The notes: a model not told the origin generated them from the letters alone. Counted from the first letter of the stretch, positions 6,571-16,105 are shown. The stretch: DNA of 64,000 nucleotides from Megasphaera sp. AM44-1BH (GCF_003467125.1 NZ_QSFA01000004.1:1-64000); one strand, 5' to 3'. Translations and numbers: made by a program.

Positions 6571-8876
6571 AATGGGAAAAGAAGAAAGGACGCGTCGCAG
6601 CCGGCCTGTCTGTTTCCCTCCACGCGGCGGCCTATCTGGCCCTGGCGGCAGGCGGCTTTTTTACCATTGCCTACAACTACACCCGCCAGGAGCCCGGTGC
6701 CATTACGGTCTATAATGCCAATGACCTGGCTGGGGCCGGCGGCCGTGATGCCGCTGGGATGGACTATAATGCCGGGTCTTCCGGCGATCCGTCGCTTTCA
6801 ACTGGTGCAGGAAGCCGTGATGAGACTGTGGCAAAGGAACCGGCTCTAACAGATCCTGCCGGGAATACGTATTATCGGAAAGCGGCACAGACCGTCGCGG
6901 CAGCCAGTCAGTCTGTCCGGTCCGGAGCCGTGCGTGAGGCATCCTCTGTTGCCGGCCATGGCGGAGGAAGCGGACGGGCTGCCGGACCGGGTACGTCCCA
7001 GAACGTGGCACCGTCCGGTTCCATCCACATCGCCGGTGCCGTAGCGGATTTCCTTGATACGGTACGGGAGATGCTGCCAGATATCCCCGAACAGACAAAG
7101 ACGGAACCGCCTTCGCCATCCGTCCCGCCCCGTCAGTCCAATACGACGATTATCACCCAAAAGGAAATCCAGACCCACCGGGATCAGACGGTACAGGAAG
7201 CGCTGCAGCGCGTGACCGGTGTCACCGTCAACGAACAGGTACCGGGCATTTCTTCCTTTGTGAAACTTAACGGCGATGACCGGGTGCTCATCCTCGTCGA
7301 TGGACAGAGCCTGGCCAACGCTCAGGGAAGCGGCTACGGAAGGGGCAGTGTAGATCTAACCAGTCTGCCCGGCGCAGCATCTATCGACCATATCGAAGTG
7401 ACGAAAGGCAGCGGATCTGTCCGCTATGGCAGCGGTGCCGTCGGCGGTGTCATCAATATCGTTACGAAAAAAGCAGATCACAACGAATCGTCTCTTTCGG
7501 CTTATACCGGTTCCTGGGGCATGCATGGCTACACCCTCACGAACAGTGGCAGGCAGGGGAATACGTCCTGGCTGGTAAGCGGCAGCATGGAACGGCGCCA
7601 GTATTATGCCTTTCCCCATGGCATCAATACGGATCATTCCCGCGGTGATATTTTCCGCCAGTCCTTTAACCTGAGACTGGATCAGGACCTGACCAAAGAT
7701 AGTTCCCTTACGGTCAAGGCCTATCATCAGGATTACCGTGGCCATGGCTCGACGTTCCTGCCATCGTATTCCCGTTCCCTGCCCCGGAACCTGCGGAAAG
7801 AGCGCCTGCCGGGCTGGTATCTCAGCGACAATAAGGTGATTGAACGACTGATCAACAATTACAGCCTGACATATAATTTTCATACCCGTTCGTCCCAGCC
7901 GGGTTTTTTCCGTTATTTCAACGATTATCAGCGCACGTTCTGGACCAATCATTTCCTGACCCGGACGCAGGGCCTGGAATGGCAGAATAACTGGCAGCTC
8001 GGACCTCATCAGCATGTGACGGCCGGCGCCGAGTGGACAGAGGACATGGGGACCAATTACGAGGCCCATTACATAGACAAGAAACGGCATAACAAAGCTA
8101 TATACGCAGAAGATGCCCTGACATTCGGCAAGTGGACCGTGACGCCGGGATTGCGGATCGACGATAACAGTACCTTCGGCGTGCACCAGACACCGCGCCT
8201 GGCCATGAATTTTAAGGCCAATGACGCCTTCAACGTCTACGCTTCCTGGGGCCGCGTCTTTTCGCCGCCGCGGCTCAACGACCAGTTCTATGTGACGAGC
8301 TCTTCGCGGGGAAAAGAAGACCTGCAGCCGGAAGAAGGCTATACGCAGACGCTGGGATTCCAATATCAAATTCATCCCAAATCGTACCTCGAAGCCAGTA
8401 TTTTCCATAGCCATCTGCGCAATGTCATCCGCTGGAACCGCAGCGTCACACCCCATGAAGCAGAAAATCTCGATGAAGAGGATAAACGGGGCCTGGAAGT
8501 GACGTGGAAGCAGAAAGTCAATGATCATTGGGACTGGACTGCCGGCTATTCCTATATCCGTACGCGGACAGACAGTGGACAGGGACTGGTCTTTGACGAG
8601 ACGTATAATCAGCCCAACGGCTATCATGCCGGTGTGACCTATCACAGTAAGAAATGGCAGGCTTCTGTCGATATGACGGCAGGTACGGGCCGGAATGATA
8701 CGTATTACAGCAACAATTCCTACGTCGTATGGAACGGCAGCGTCAGTTATGTAGCCAACAAGGATACGACCATCTATGGGAAAATCAATAATTTCAATGA
8801 CGAAAGCTATGATTTGTATCACAATTATCCTGCCAGCGGCCGGAACTGGCAGATAGGTATCCAAAAGAAATTCTAG
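6567..8876 (+). CDS. TonB N-terminal helix fused to a TonB-dependent outer-membrane receptor (BtuB-like)
   Basis: One uninterrupted 769-residue frame. Residues 1-55 resemble the TonB N-terminus: a basic start, then LSVSLHAAAYLALAAGG with Ser15-x3-His19, matching the SxxxH motif (Ser16/His20 of E. coli TonB) that contacts ExbB, then AITVYNANDL resembling TonB's post-helix strand. Residues about 60-185 are a Gly/Ala/Ser/Pro-rich periplasmic linker. From about 191 (NTTIITQKEI) a receptor plug begins, with VLILVDGQ, IDHIEVTKGSGSVRYGSGAVGGVINIVTKK, then a beta-barrel to the terminal Phe typical of outer-membrane proteins. I see neither a TonB C-terminal domain, a TonB box nor a normal signal peptide. 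The riboswitch and the btuFCD genes behind it suggest corrinoid as substrate. There is no separate tonB in the operon. A conserved fusion or a strain-specific deletion are both possible. Confidence 0.85.
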   Translation: MKWEKKKGRVAAGLSVSLHAAAYLALAAGGFFTIAYNYTRQEPGAITVYNANDLAGAGGRDAAGMDYNAGSSGDPSLSTGAGSRDETVAKEPALTDPAGNTYYRKAAQTVAAASQSVRSGAVREASSVAGHGGGSGRAAGPGTSQNVAPSGSIHIAGAVADFLDTVREMLPDIPEQTKTEPPSPSVPPRQSNTTIITQKEIQTHRDQTVQEALQRVTGVTVNEQVPGISSFVKLNGDDRVLILVDGQSLANAQGSGYGRGSVDLTSLPGAASIDHIEVTKGSGSVRYGSGAVGGVINIVTKKADHNESSLSAYTGSWGMHGYTLTNSGRQGNTSWLVSGSMERRQYYAFPHGINTDHSRGDIFRQSFNLRLDQDLTKDSSLTVKAYHQDYRGHGSTFLPSYSRSLPRNLRKERLPGWYLSDNKVIERLINNYSLTYNFHTRSSQPGFFRYFNDYQRTFWTNHFLTRTQGLEWQNNWQLGPHQHVTAGAEWTEDMGTNYEAHYIDKKRHNKAIYAEDALTFGKWTVTPGLRIDDNSTFGVHQTPRLAMNFKANDAFNVYASWGRVFSPPRLNDQFYVTSSSRGKEDLQPEEGYTQTLGFQYQIHPKSYLEASIFHSHLRNVIRWNRSVTPHEAENLDEEDKRGLEVTWKQKVNDHWDWTAGYSYIRTRTDSGQGLVFDETYNQPNGYHAGVTYHSKKWQASVDMTAGTGRNDTYYSNNSYVVWNGSVSYVANKDTTIYGKINNFNDESYDLYHNYPASGRNWQIGIQKKF

Positions 8877-8888
8877 GAGGTGTCGGGA

Positions 8889-9854
8889 ATGAAGAAATAC
8901 ATATGGCCTGTCTTTGTCCTCATGGGGCTGCTGGCCTGTCTGGGCCTTGCAGGATGCGGTCCGGAAAAACAGCCGTCATCGGCTTCGTCTGCCGTATTTG
9001 CCCAGGTGACCGATGATGCGGGCCGTACGGTAACGATTAAAGAAAAGCCGAAGCGCATTGTCGTCCTTTCCACGTCGCTGCTCAATTTTGCTGATGCCGT
9101 CGATGGTGATCTTGCCGGACGGGCGTCGGTCAGGTCGGACGCGGCGGAACTGCCGGAACGATATGCTGATGTCCCTGAAGTCGGGCCTGTCTACAATGTA
9201 AGCGTAGAAAAAATCATGGCCTGCCAGCCCGACCTGGTACTGGCCAATAAAAACCAGCACGAAAAACTCATCCCCCTGCTGGAACAAAACGGCGTGCCCG
9301 TCCTGGCCTTGACAACCAAGACGTACGACGATGTGAAGCGGAATCTGGCGCTCGTAGGAACACTCTACGGCAAAGAAGACCTGGCACAGGAAAAAATCGC
9401 TGCCATGGACAAAGAGATACAGGCTGTCAAAGAAGCCATCCCCAACGACCATCTGACCATCGCCATCCTCCATGCGACGCCCAGCAATGTCAGCCTGGAA
9501 CTGGACAAGAGCATCGCCGGTGATGTGGCGCGTATCCTTGGATTTACTAATGTAGCCCAGGATGCAGCCGATACACTCGACGGCAGTGCCGAAAAGGTAC
9601 CGTACAGCATGGAAGCGCTCGTAGAAAAGGACCCCCATGTCATTTTTATTACGTCCATGGGCAGAAGTGATAAAATCGAAAGCAGGCTCCGACAGGATGT
9701 GGAAAGCAGCCCGGCCTGGCAGACCCTTTCGGCGGTGCGGCAGAAGCGGGTGTATGTACTGCCGGAAAATCTGTTTCTCCTCAATCCAGGCCTGAACTAT
9801 CCTGAGGCCGTCGCCTATATGGCAAAAGCCGTGTATCCCGAGGTCGTTCACTGA
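8889..9854 (+). CDS. btuF: Cobalamin-type ABC transporter substrate-binding lipoprotein
   Basis: The 321-residue protein has a lipoprotein signal with lipobox LAGC (Cys23), then a TroA/BtuF-like periplasmic binding fold: DDAGRTVTIKEKPKRIVVLS at the start, PDLVLANK and VPVLALTTKTYDDV in the middle, and a long inter-domain helix. Placement under a B12 riboswitch, between the receptor and btuCD, points to corrinoid binding; a siderophore-type ligand is less likely. An upstream GTG overlaps the AGGAGG ribosome site, so the ATG eight bases beyond that site was chosen. Confidence 0.88.
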   Translation: MKKYIWPVFVLMGLLACLGLAGCGPEKQPSSASSAVFAQVTDDAGRTVTIKEKPKRIVVLSTSLLNFADAVDGDLAGRASVRSDAAELPERYADVPEVGPVYNVSVEKIMACQPDLVLANKNQHEKLIPLLEQNGVPVLALTTKTYDDVKRNLALVGTLYGKEDLAQEKIAAMDKEIQAVKEAIPNDHLTIAILHATPSNVSLELDKSIAGDVARILGFTNVAQDAADTLDGSAEKVPYSMEALVEKDPHVIFITSMGRSDKIESRLRQDVESSPAWQTLSAVRQKRVYVLPENLFLLNPGLNYPEAVAYMAKAVYPEVVH

Positions 9855-10837
9855 TGGGGTGGCGCTGGCTGAAACGGCTCATACTGCTCGGGACCTTTGC
9901 CGTGCTGGCTCTGGGCGGTATCGTCCTGTCGGTCACCCAGGGGGCGGCTTCTGTCACATCGACAGAAGCCCTGCAGTTTCTCTTTGTCCCCGATGATAGC
10001 ACCTTGTGTCAGATTATCTGGAATATCCGTCTGCCGCGGGCTGTGACCGGCGCACTGGTCGGTATGAATCTGGCTCTTTCCGGGGCCATACTCCAGGCGG
10101 TCATGCGCAATCCTCTGGCGGACCCTCATATTATCGGCATTTCATCCGGGGCGGGTCTCACGGGCATCGCCATCCTGATCTTGTTCCCGGCCTATACGTA
10201 TCTCATGCCGGCCGCTGCCTTTACGGGTGCCATGGTAGCAGCTATCATGATTTATATTCTGGCCTGGAAAAATGGCATCAAGCCCGTGCGCATCATTCTG
10301 GCCGGCGTAGCCGTATCGGCCTTTCTTGGCGCTGCCATTTCCAGTCTGCTCATTTTCTACAGCGACCGCGTCCACGGCGCCCTGCTGTGGATGGTAGGGG
10401 GATTGGCTGCCCGCAGCTGGCACGATGTGACCCTCATCGTGCCCTATACGCTGGCCGGGCTGACCCTGTCGCTGGCAGGAGCCTATTATCTCAATCTGCT
10501 GCAGCTCGGCGATGACATGGCCCGCGGCCTGGGATTATCGGTCGAACGGGCCCGGCTGGGGCTGACGGCTATTGCGTCGCTCCTGGCGGCCAGTGCCGTA
10601 AGTGTGGCCGGACTCTTAGGATTTGTCGGGCTTATCGTGCCCCACATGGTGCGCCTCCTGGGAGGGACGGATTACCGCTATATTATACCGGGGGCGGCTC
10701 TTCTGGGGATGGCAGTCGTGACCTGGTGCGATACGGTTGCCCGGGTCATTCTGGCGCCGGTGGAACTGCCCGTCGGCATCATCATGGCCTTTCTGGGAGC
10801 ACCGTTTTTTCTGTACCTGCTGAGGAGGGAACTGTGA
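9854..10837 (+). CDS. btuC: Cobalamin ABC transporter permease, FecCD/BtuC family
   Basis: The 327-residue permease has about ten membrane helices. FecCD-family landmarks are visible: RLPRAVTGALVGMNLALSGAILQAVMRNPLADPHIIGISSGAGL, the cytoplasmic ALGL-like LGLSVERAR loop that docks the ATPase, and GFVGLIVPHMVRLLGG near the C-terminus. It is translationally coupled on both sides by TGATG overlaps, with the lipoprotein upstream and the ATPase downstream. The B12 riboswitch context favours corrinoid import. Confidence 0.92.
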   Translation: MGWRWLKRLILLGTFAVLALGGIVLSVTQGAASVTSTEALQFLFVPDDSTLCQIIWNIRLPRAVTGALVGMNLALSGAILQAVMRNPLADPHIIGISSGAGLTGIAILILFPAYTYLMPAAAFTGAMVAAIMIYILAWKNGIKPVRIILAGVAVSAFLGAAISSLLIFYSDRVHGALLWMVGGLAARSWHDVTLIVPYTLAGLTLSLAGAYYLNLLQLGDDMARGLGLSVERARLGLTAIASLLAASAVSVAGLLGFVGLIVPHMVRLLGGTDYRYIIPGAALLGMAVVTWCDTVARVILAPVELPVGIIMAFLGAPFFLYLLRREL

Positions 10838-11613
10838 TGGATACACCGCAAGCCGTATCACTGAATCATATATCGGTGACGCTGGGAGATACCCCGGTCC
10901 TGCATGATATCAGCCTGAGCGTGGCACCGGGAGAATTTCTCTCCATCATCGGGCCTAACGGGTGTGGCAAAAGCACGCTCCTCAAGGTCATCTGCCATAT
11001 GATCCGGCCACAGTCGGGACAGGCATGTCTGTACGGCAGGCCCCTTTCGTCGTACAGTCGTCGCCAGCTGGCCCGCCATATGGCTATACTGACGCAGAAA
11101 CACGACATTCCCGAGGACATGACCGTATATGAACTGGTCAGCCTGGGACGGTTTCCCTACCGGACCTTTTACCGCCGTTCTTCCACGGTGGAAAGGGAAA
11201 TTATCGACAAGGCCATGGCAGACGCCGGCATCCAGTCCTGCCGGGACCGTCTGGTCCATACGCTGTCCGGAGGAGAGCAGCAGCGGGCGTTTCTGGCTAT
11301 GACGCTGGCCCAGGAACCGCAGATCCTGCTCCTCGATGAACCGACGACGTACCTCGATATCCGCCATCAGCTGGATATATTGGAGCTCTTAAAGCATCTG
11401 AATGAAACGCTCCATCTTACGATAATCGTCGTGCTCCATGATATGAATCAGGCTCTACGGTACAGCCACCGCACGATGGTTATGAAAGAGGGGCGTATCA
11501 TTGCCGGAGGCCCGCCGCAGGAAGTCATTACACCAGCACTGCTGCAGGATGTATTCGGCATATGCGGGGAGTCCGTCGTCACGTCTTCAGGCCGCCGCGT
11601 CCTCGTTTTTTAA
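10837..11613 (+). CDS. btuD: Cobalamin ABC transporter ATP-binding protein
   Basis: The 258-residue ABC ATPase has Walker A GPNGCGKST, a Q-loop, signature LSGGEQQR, Walker B ILLLDEP and the switch His in VLHDMN. It belongs to the FepC/BtuD class that powers FecCD permeases. The start is the ATG overlapping the btuC stop (TGATG); longer in-frame readings upstream lie inside btuC. A 72-base gap with a weak internal promoter separates it from cbiD. Confidence 0.93.
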   Translation: MDTPQAVSLNHISVTLGDTPVLHDISLSVAPGEFLSIIGPNGCGKSTLLKVICHMIRPQSGQACLYGRPLSSYSRRQLARHMAILTQKHDIPEDMTVYELVSLGRFPYRTFYRRSSTVEREIIDKAMADAGIQSCRDRLVHTLSGGEQQRAFLAMTLAQEPQILLLDEPTTYLDIRHQLDILELLKHLNETLHLTIIVVLHDMNQALRYSHRTMVMKEGRIIAGGPPQEVITPALLQDVFGICGESVVTSSGRRVLVF

Positions 11614-11645
11614 GGGCTGGCAGGCCGGCATAGTTCGTGTTATAA

Positions 11646-11673
11646 TTGAGAAAAAAGTAGTATACACTATATA
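11646..11673 (+). promoter_or_regulatory. Possible internal promoter before cbiD
   Basis: TTGAGA at 11646-11651 and TATATA at 11668-11673 lie 16 bases apart, just before cbiD. A second -10-like TATAAT is at 11641-11646. This could give riboswitch-independent expression of the biosynthetic genes. Confidence 0.35.
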
Positions 11674-11685
11674 GCAGGATAACCT

Positions 11686-12822
11686 ATGGATACTTACGAA
11701 ATCGTACAAGGAAAAAAATTGCGCTGCGGCTATACGACAGGAAGTTGTGCCGCTGCCGCCGCCAAGGCAGCGGCCCGTATGCTCTTTACCCAGAAGCCGG
11801 TTGCCAACGTGCGCCTCATGACGCCCCGCGGCATTATGCTGGATCTGGAGCCGGAAGATGTGATTATCCGGCCGGACCGGGTGACCTGTGCCATCCGCAA
11901 GGATAGCGGTGATGACCCCGATATTACCGACGGCATTCTCGTCTACGCCTCGGCAGAAAAAACAAAGCAAGGCATCTGCCTCCGCGGTGGTCCCGGTGTG
12001 GGCCGTGTGACCCGTGACGGCCTTTCCTGCCGCAGGGGAGGTCCTGCCATCAATCCAACGCCACGGCGCATGATAGAAGAAGCCGTGCGTACAGAAGCGC
12101 AAAAGGCCGGGTATACGAAAGGGCTGGTCGTCACTATTTCCATTCCCGGCGGAGAAGAGCTGGCGGCTCGTACGTTCAATCCCCGCCTGGGCATCGAAGG
12201 GGGACTGTCCATTCTCGGCACGTCCGGCATTGTCGATCCCATGAGTGAACAGGCCCTGATCGATACGATTCATACGGAAATGAATTCCCGCAAGGCTGGC
12301 GGCGTGCGCCACCTCCTTGCTTTTTTTGGCAATTACGGTGTCGATTTCAGCCGTGACAGGCTGCACCTCGACGTATCGAAGCGCGTTACCTGCAGCAATT
12401 ACGTCGGCGAACTTCTCGATTATGCCGTCTATGAAGGATTTGAAGATGTCCTGCTCATCGGCCATACGGGAAAACTCATCAAACTGGCTATGGGCATCAT
12501 GAATACCCATTCCCGCTATGCTGACGGGCGCATGGAATTCATGGCTCTCCAGGCTATGCTCTGTGGTGCCGGCCGGAATACGGGCCGCCGGATTTATGAG
12601 TGTACGACCACCGATAAGGCCGTAGAGATACTGATAGAAACGCAGCTGCTGGAACCGGTCATGACGGCTGCGGCAGAGAAAATTCAATACTACATGGACC
12701 AGCGGGTCCACCACGATATCCGCTGTGGTGCCATGATGTTTTCCAATAGTTACGGTGTGCTGGCCAAAACTCCTCACGCAGATGAACTCCTGGCCGTTCA
12801 CCAGAAGGAGATGGGTGAATGA
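11686..12822 (+). CDS. cbiD: Cobalt-precorrin-5B C1-methyltransferase CbiD
   Basis: The 378-residue protein catalyses SAM-dependent C1 methylation of cobalt-precorrin-5B in the anaerobic corrin pathway. The family N-terminus KLRCGYTTGSCAAAAAKAA is clear at residues 10-28, followed by GVGRVTRDGL, AINPTPRRMI and the FVGELLDYA/LLIGHTGKLIKLA region in the second half. Full length for the family. It opens the biosynthetic half of the operon; its end overlaps the next start by four bases. Confidence 0.95.
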   Translation: MDTYEIVQGKKLRCGYTTGSCAAAAAKAAARMLFTQKPVANVRLMTPRGIMLDLEPEDVIIRPDRVTCAIRKDSGDDPDITDGILVYASAEKTKQGICLRGGPGVGRVTRDGLSCRRGGPAINPTPRRMIEEAVRTEAQKAGYTKGLVVTISIPGGEELAARTFNPRLGIEGGLSILGTSGIVDPMSEQALIDTIHTEMNSRKAGGVRHLLAFFGNYGVDFSRDRLHLDVSKRVTCSNYVGELLDYAVYEGFEDVLLIGHTGKLIKLAMGIMNTHSRYADGRMEFMALQAMLCGAGRNTGRRIYECTTTDKAVEILIETQLLEPVMTAAAEKIQYYMDQRVHHDIRCGAMMFSNSYGVLAKTPHADELLAVHQKEMGE

Positions 12823-13535
12823 AAAAAGGAACGTTATATTGCGTCGGCATGGGTCCGGGTGACCCGGAGCTTCTGACTTTCAAGGCCTGGCATGCTTTAT
12901 GCCACTGCCCCGTGCTGGCACTGCCGGAAGACCAGAGCGGCCGTCAGACTGCCGCCACTATCCTGAAAGAAGCGGCAGCCCGGCAGGACGGACTGTATAT
13001 GGATGAAAAGACCATGCTGTCCCTGACCTTTCCCATGACCCGTGATGCGGCGGTATTGCAAAAAGCCCATGAAGACGCATCGCAGAAGGCCGCTGCTGTC
13101 CTCGACCAGGGACTGGATATAGCACTCATTACCCTGGGCTGCCCGACGGTCTATGCGTCGTGTATGTATATTCAGAAAGAAATCCGCCGCAGGGGCTATA
13201 ATACAGTCGTCATTCCCGGTATTACCAGTTTTTCGGCGGCCGCGGCCCGTCTGGGGCAGTCCCTGTGTGAAAAAGACGAACCCCTTCTCATCGTACCGGC
13301 CGGACGGGACGATATACCGGACCTCCTGGACGTACAAGGAAGCAAAGTCCTCATGAAGGTGCCCCGCCATATGGGTGCGTTAAAAAAACAGCTGCAGGAA
13401 AAAGGCCTGTTGTCCTGTGCGTCTCTGGTAGAACGCTGCGGCCTTCCCGGAGAACGGGTATGTACGGATATACGCGATGTAGACGATACAGGATATTTTT
13501 CTGTGATTCTCGTAAGACAGGAGGATGACCTATGA
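12819..13535 (+). CDS. cbiL: Precorrin-2/cobalt-factor II C20-methyltransferase
   Basis: The 238-residue tetrapyrrole methylase adds the C20 methyl to (cobalt-)precorrin-2. It has the family P-loop-like GMGPGDPELLTFKA at the N-terminus, the ITLGCPTVYASCMYI core and the VVIPGITSFSAAAARLG SAM-site motif. The GDPELLT and GCPTVYAS details fit CbiL/CobI better than the other methylases of this operon. Overlaps its neighbours on both sides by four bases. Confidence 0.92.
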   Translation: MKKGTLYCVGMGPGDPELLTFKAWHALCHCPVLALPEDQSGRQTAATILKEAAARQDGLYMDEKTMLSLTFPMTRDAAVLQKAHEDASQKAAAVLDQGLDIALITLGCPTVYASCMYIQKEIRRRGYNTVVIPGITSFSAAAARLGQSLCEKDEPLLIVPAGRDDIPDLLDVQGSKVLMKVPRHMGALKKQLQEKGLLSCASLVERCGLPGERVCTDIRDVDDTGYFSVILVRQEDDL

Positions 13536-14287
13536 TATATTTTGTCGGAGCCGGCCCGGGAGCCGTCGATCTCATAACCGTACGGGGCCAGAAACTGCTT
13601 GAAGAAGCAGACCTCATTATTTATGCTGGATCGCTGGTCAATCCGCATCTGCTCCAGTTTGCAAAAGAAGGATGCCACATCTGCAACAGCGCCTCCATGA
13701 CACTGGAAGATGTCCTCCGCGAAATGGAGCAGGCTGAGAAAAAAGGCTGGATGACGGTCCGCCTGCATACGGGCGACCCCTGCCTGTATGGCGCTATCCG
13801 CGAGCAGATGGACGCCTTGGACCAGCGGCATATTGCCTATACGTATGTGCCAGGCGTTAGTTCTTTTTCCGCCGCAGCCGCTGCCGTCCGCAAAGAATAC
13901 ACCCTGCCCGGCATCAGCCAGTCGGTCATTATCACCCGCATGGAGGGACGGACTCCTGTACCGGACGGGCAGCGCATTGCCGACTATGCGGTTCATCATG
14001 CGACCATGGTCATTTTCCTCAGCACGGGCCTTCTGGACAAACTGCAGACTGAACTCATCCGTGGCGGATACGCAGAGGATACGCCGGCAGCTATCGTATA
14101 CAAGGCATCCTGGCCGGATGAACGGGTCTTTTACTGCACCGTCTCGACTCTGGTAGAAACGGCAGCAGCTGCCGGGATTACCCGGACGGCACTCATCCTG
14201 GTCGGTGATTTCCTCGATGGCTCCTATGACCGGAGTAAGTTATATGACCCGGCCTTTACCCATGGATACCGCAAAGCGTTCCAATAG
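13532..14287 (+). CDS. cbiF: Precorrin-4/cobalt-precorrin-4 C11-methyltransferase
   Basis: The 251-residue tetrapyrrole methylase begins IYFVGAGPGAVDLITVRGQKLL and contains YAGSLVNP, RLHTGDPCLYGAIREQ and VPGVSSFSAAAAAVRKEYTLPG, all typical of CbiF/CobM. The enzyme methylates C11 of cobalt-precorrin-4. The start overlaps cbiL by four bases; a 23-base gap with a new ribosome site separates it from cbiG. Confidence 0.94.
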   Translation: MIYFVGAGPGAVDLITVRGQKLLEEADLIIYAGSLVNPHLLQFAKEGCHICNSASMTLEDVLREMEQAEKKGWMTVRLHTGDPCLYGAIREQMDALDQRHIAYTYVPGVSSFSAAAAAVRKEYTLPGISQSVIITRMEGRTPVPDGQRIADYAVHHATMVIFLSTGLLDKLQTELIRGGYAEDTPAAIVYKASWPDERVFYCTVSTLVETAAAAGITRTALILVGDFLDGSYDRSKLYDPAFTHGYRKAFQ

Positions 14288-14310
14288 CTCGTGTGAGAGG
14301 AGATGAAACG

Positions 14311-15366
14311 ATGAAGGCAGTCTTGTTTTCCTTTACCCGGCGCGGTGCCAGACTCAGTATTTCCGTACAATCGTATCTGAAACTGTGTGGCTGGCAGGTC
14401 CGGGCATTGACAGGAAAGAAATTTATTTCCCTCGATTCCAAGCTGGAAGAAATCGAACCGGATCTGGTCAGTTGTACCGGCCAGGCTTTTTCTGAAGCAG
14501 AACTTCTAGTCTTTATCGGGGCATCGGGCATTGCCGTGCGCAGTATTGCCCCGTATATTAAAAGCAAGACGACTGATCCGGCCGTCCTGGTCATCGATGA
14601 AAAAGGGCAGTATGTCATTCCCCTCCTTTCGGGACACATAGGCGGTGCCAACCAGATGTCCCGGAAACTGGCAGGTTATCTCCATGGCCAGCCGGTCATT
14701 ACGACGGCGACCGATGTCAATCATCTCTTTGCCGTCGATGAATGGGCGGCACGGAATCACATGGTCATTTCGTCCATGCGGGAAGCCAAGGCATTCTCGG
14801 CAGGCCTTTTGGACGGCGGCCCTGTCGGGGTATACAGTGATTTCCCAGTAGAAGGCGCACTGCCGGAAGGTCTGGAAATGCAGCCGTCAGGACCTCTTGG
14901 CATGGCGGTCACTCTTAGTCAGGATTGTTATCCCTTTGCCGAAACGGTCGTGCTCCGGCCGCGCATCATCCACCTGGGCATCGGCTGCCGCAAGGATACG
15001 CCGGAGGAAGCTATCAGCCGCCTCGTGCTGCGGGAATTGCGCCGCCTGCGCATTAGTCTGAATCTCGTCGCCGATATTGCGACCATCGATATAAAGAAAC
15101 AGGAAACGGGCCTGCTGCATTTCGCCAGGAATAATGCCATCCCCATTCATTTTTATTCGGCAGAGCAGCTAAATGCGGCGCCGGGTCTGGGATTTGCCTC
15201 GTCCCGGTTCGTACAGAAAACGACGGGGACCGACAATGTCTGTGAACGGGCTGCCGTACTGGCCAGCCGGGGAGGCCGTCTGCTGTTGCATAAAACCGTC
15301 CGCGATGGCGTGACGTTGGCCATTGCCTGTGAAGAATTCTGCGTCAATTTTGAAATGATGGAGTAA
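14311..15366 (+). CDS. cbiG: Cobalt-precorrin-5A hydrolase CbiG
   Basis: The 351-residue CbiG opens the delta-lactone of cobalt-precorrin-5A with loss of acetaldehyde, the step that defines the anaerobic pathway. The N-terminal domain has LVFIGASGIAVRSIAPYIKSK and VIPLLSGHIGGANQMSRKLA; the C-terminal domain has HLGIGCRKDTPEEAI and IDIKKQETGLLHFA. The start is the ATG after AGAGGAGAT; a GTG six codons earlier overlaps that ribosome site and was rejected. Confidence 0.95.
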   Translation: MKAVLFSFTRRGARLSISVQSYLKLCGWQVRALTGKKFISLDSKLEEIEPDLVSCTGQAFSEAELLVFIGASGIAVRSIAPYIKSKTTDPAVLVIDEKGQYVIPLLSGHIGGANQMSRKLAGYLHGQPVITTATDVNHLFAVDEWAARNHMVISSMREAKAFSAGLLDGGPVGVYSDFPVEGALPEGLEMQPSGPLGMAVTLSQDCYPFAETVVLRPRIIHLGIGCRKDTPEEAISRLVLRELRRLRISLNLVADIATIDIKKQETGLLHFARNNAIPIHFYSAEQLNAAPGLGFASSRFVQKTTGTDNVCERAAVLASRGGRLLLHKTVRDGVTLAIACEEFCVNFEMME

Positions 15367-15370
15367 CCCT

Positions 15371-16105
15371 ATGAATAAAAAATTATATGTCATCGGTATC
15401 GGGCCCGGCTCTCGTGAGGAAATGACTTTCCGGGCTGCTCACGCACTGGAAGAATGTGATGTCATTGCTGGTTATAAGACTTATACGGACCTCATCCGGG
15501 CCGATTATCCAGATAAAGACTATATCGTTACGGGCATGACGAAAGAGACGGACCGCTGCCGCATGGCTCTGGAACGGGCACAGGATGGCGCCTGTGTCGC
15601 TCTCGTATCCAGTGGCGATGCTGGCGTCTATGGCATGGCCGGCCTGGTGTATCAGCTGGGCACCGCCTATCCCGATGTGGATATTACGGTCATACCGGGG
15701 ATTACGGCGGCCTGTTCCGGAGCAGCCCGTCTGGGAGCCCCGCTCATGAATGATTTCTGCCTCATTTCCCTGAGCGACCTCATGACGCCGTGGGAAACGA
15801 TTGAAAAGCGTCTCGACTATGCCGCAGCAGCTGATTTTGTCATCTGCCTGTACAATCCGGGAAGCCACAAGCGGGCTGATTACCTCAGGAAAGCCTGCGC
15901 GATTATCTTACGCCATCAGAAGAGAACCGTTCCTGCCGGCCTGGTCCACCATATCGGCCGGCAGGGAGAAGAAACGAAGCTCATGACACTGGAAGAATTG
16001 CAGGATGTTGAGGCTGATATGTTCACGACCGTATTCATCGGAAACAGCCAGACGGAAGTCATCGATGGCCACATGGTGACGCCCCGCGGATACAAGCTGC
16101 TGTGA
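15371..16105 (+). CDS. cbiH: Precorrin-3B/cobalt-factor III C17-methyltransferase
   Basis: The 244-residue tetrapyrrole methylase (IGIGPGSREEMTFRA, VIAGYKTYTDLI, SSGDAGVYGMAGLVYQ, VIPGITAACSGAARLGAPLMNDF) matches CbiH/CobJ, which methylates C17 and contracts the ring. The later stretch LYNPGSHKRADYLRKA is a C17-methylase hallmark. Its stop overlaps the cbiJ start. Confidence 0.95.
   Translation: MNKKLYVIGIGPGSREEMTFRAAHALEECDVIAGYKTYTDLIRADYPDKDYIVTGMTKETDRCRMALERAQDGACVALVSSGDAGVYGMAGLVYQLGTAYPDVDITVIPGITAACSGAARLGAPLMNDFCLISLSDLMTPWETIEKRLDYAAAADFVICLYNPGSHKRADYLRKACAIILRHQKRTVPAGLVHHIGRQGEETKLMTLEELQDVEADMFTTVFIGNSQTEVIDGHMVTPRGYKLL

Noticed and set aside
7356..8864. 502-codon antisense frame inside the receptor fusion gene
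   Set aside because: A shadow of codon bias in a GC-rich gene; the plus-strand protein has clear domains, and the antisense product matches no family.
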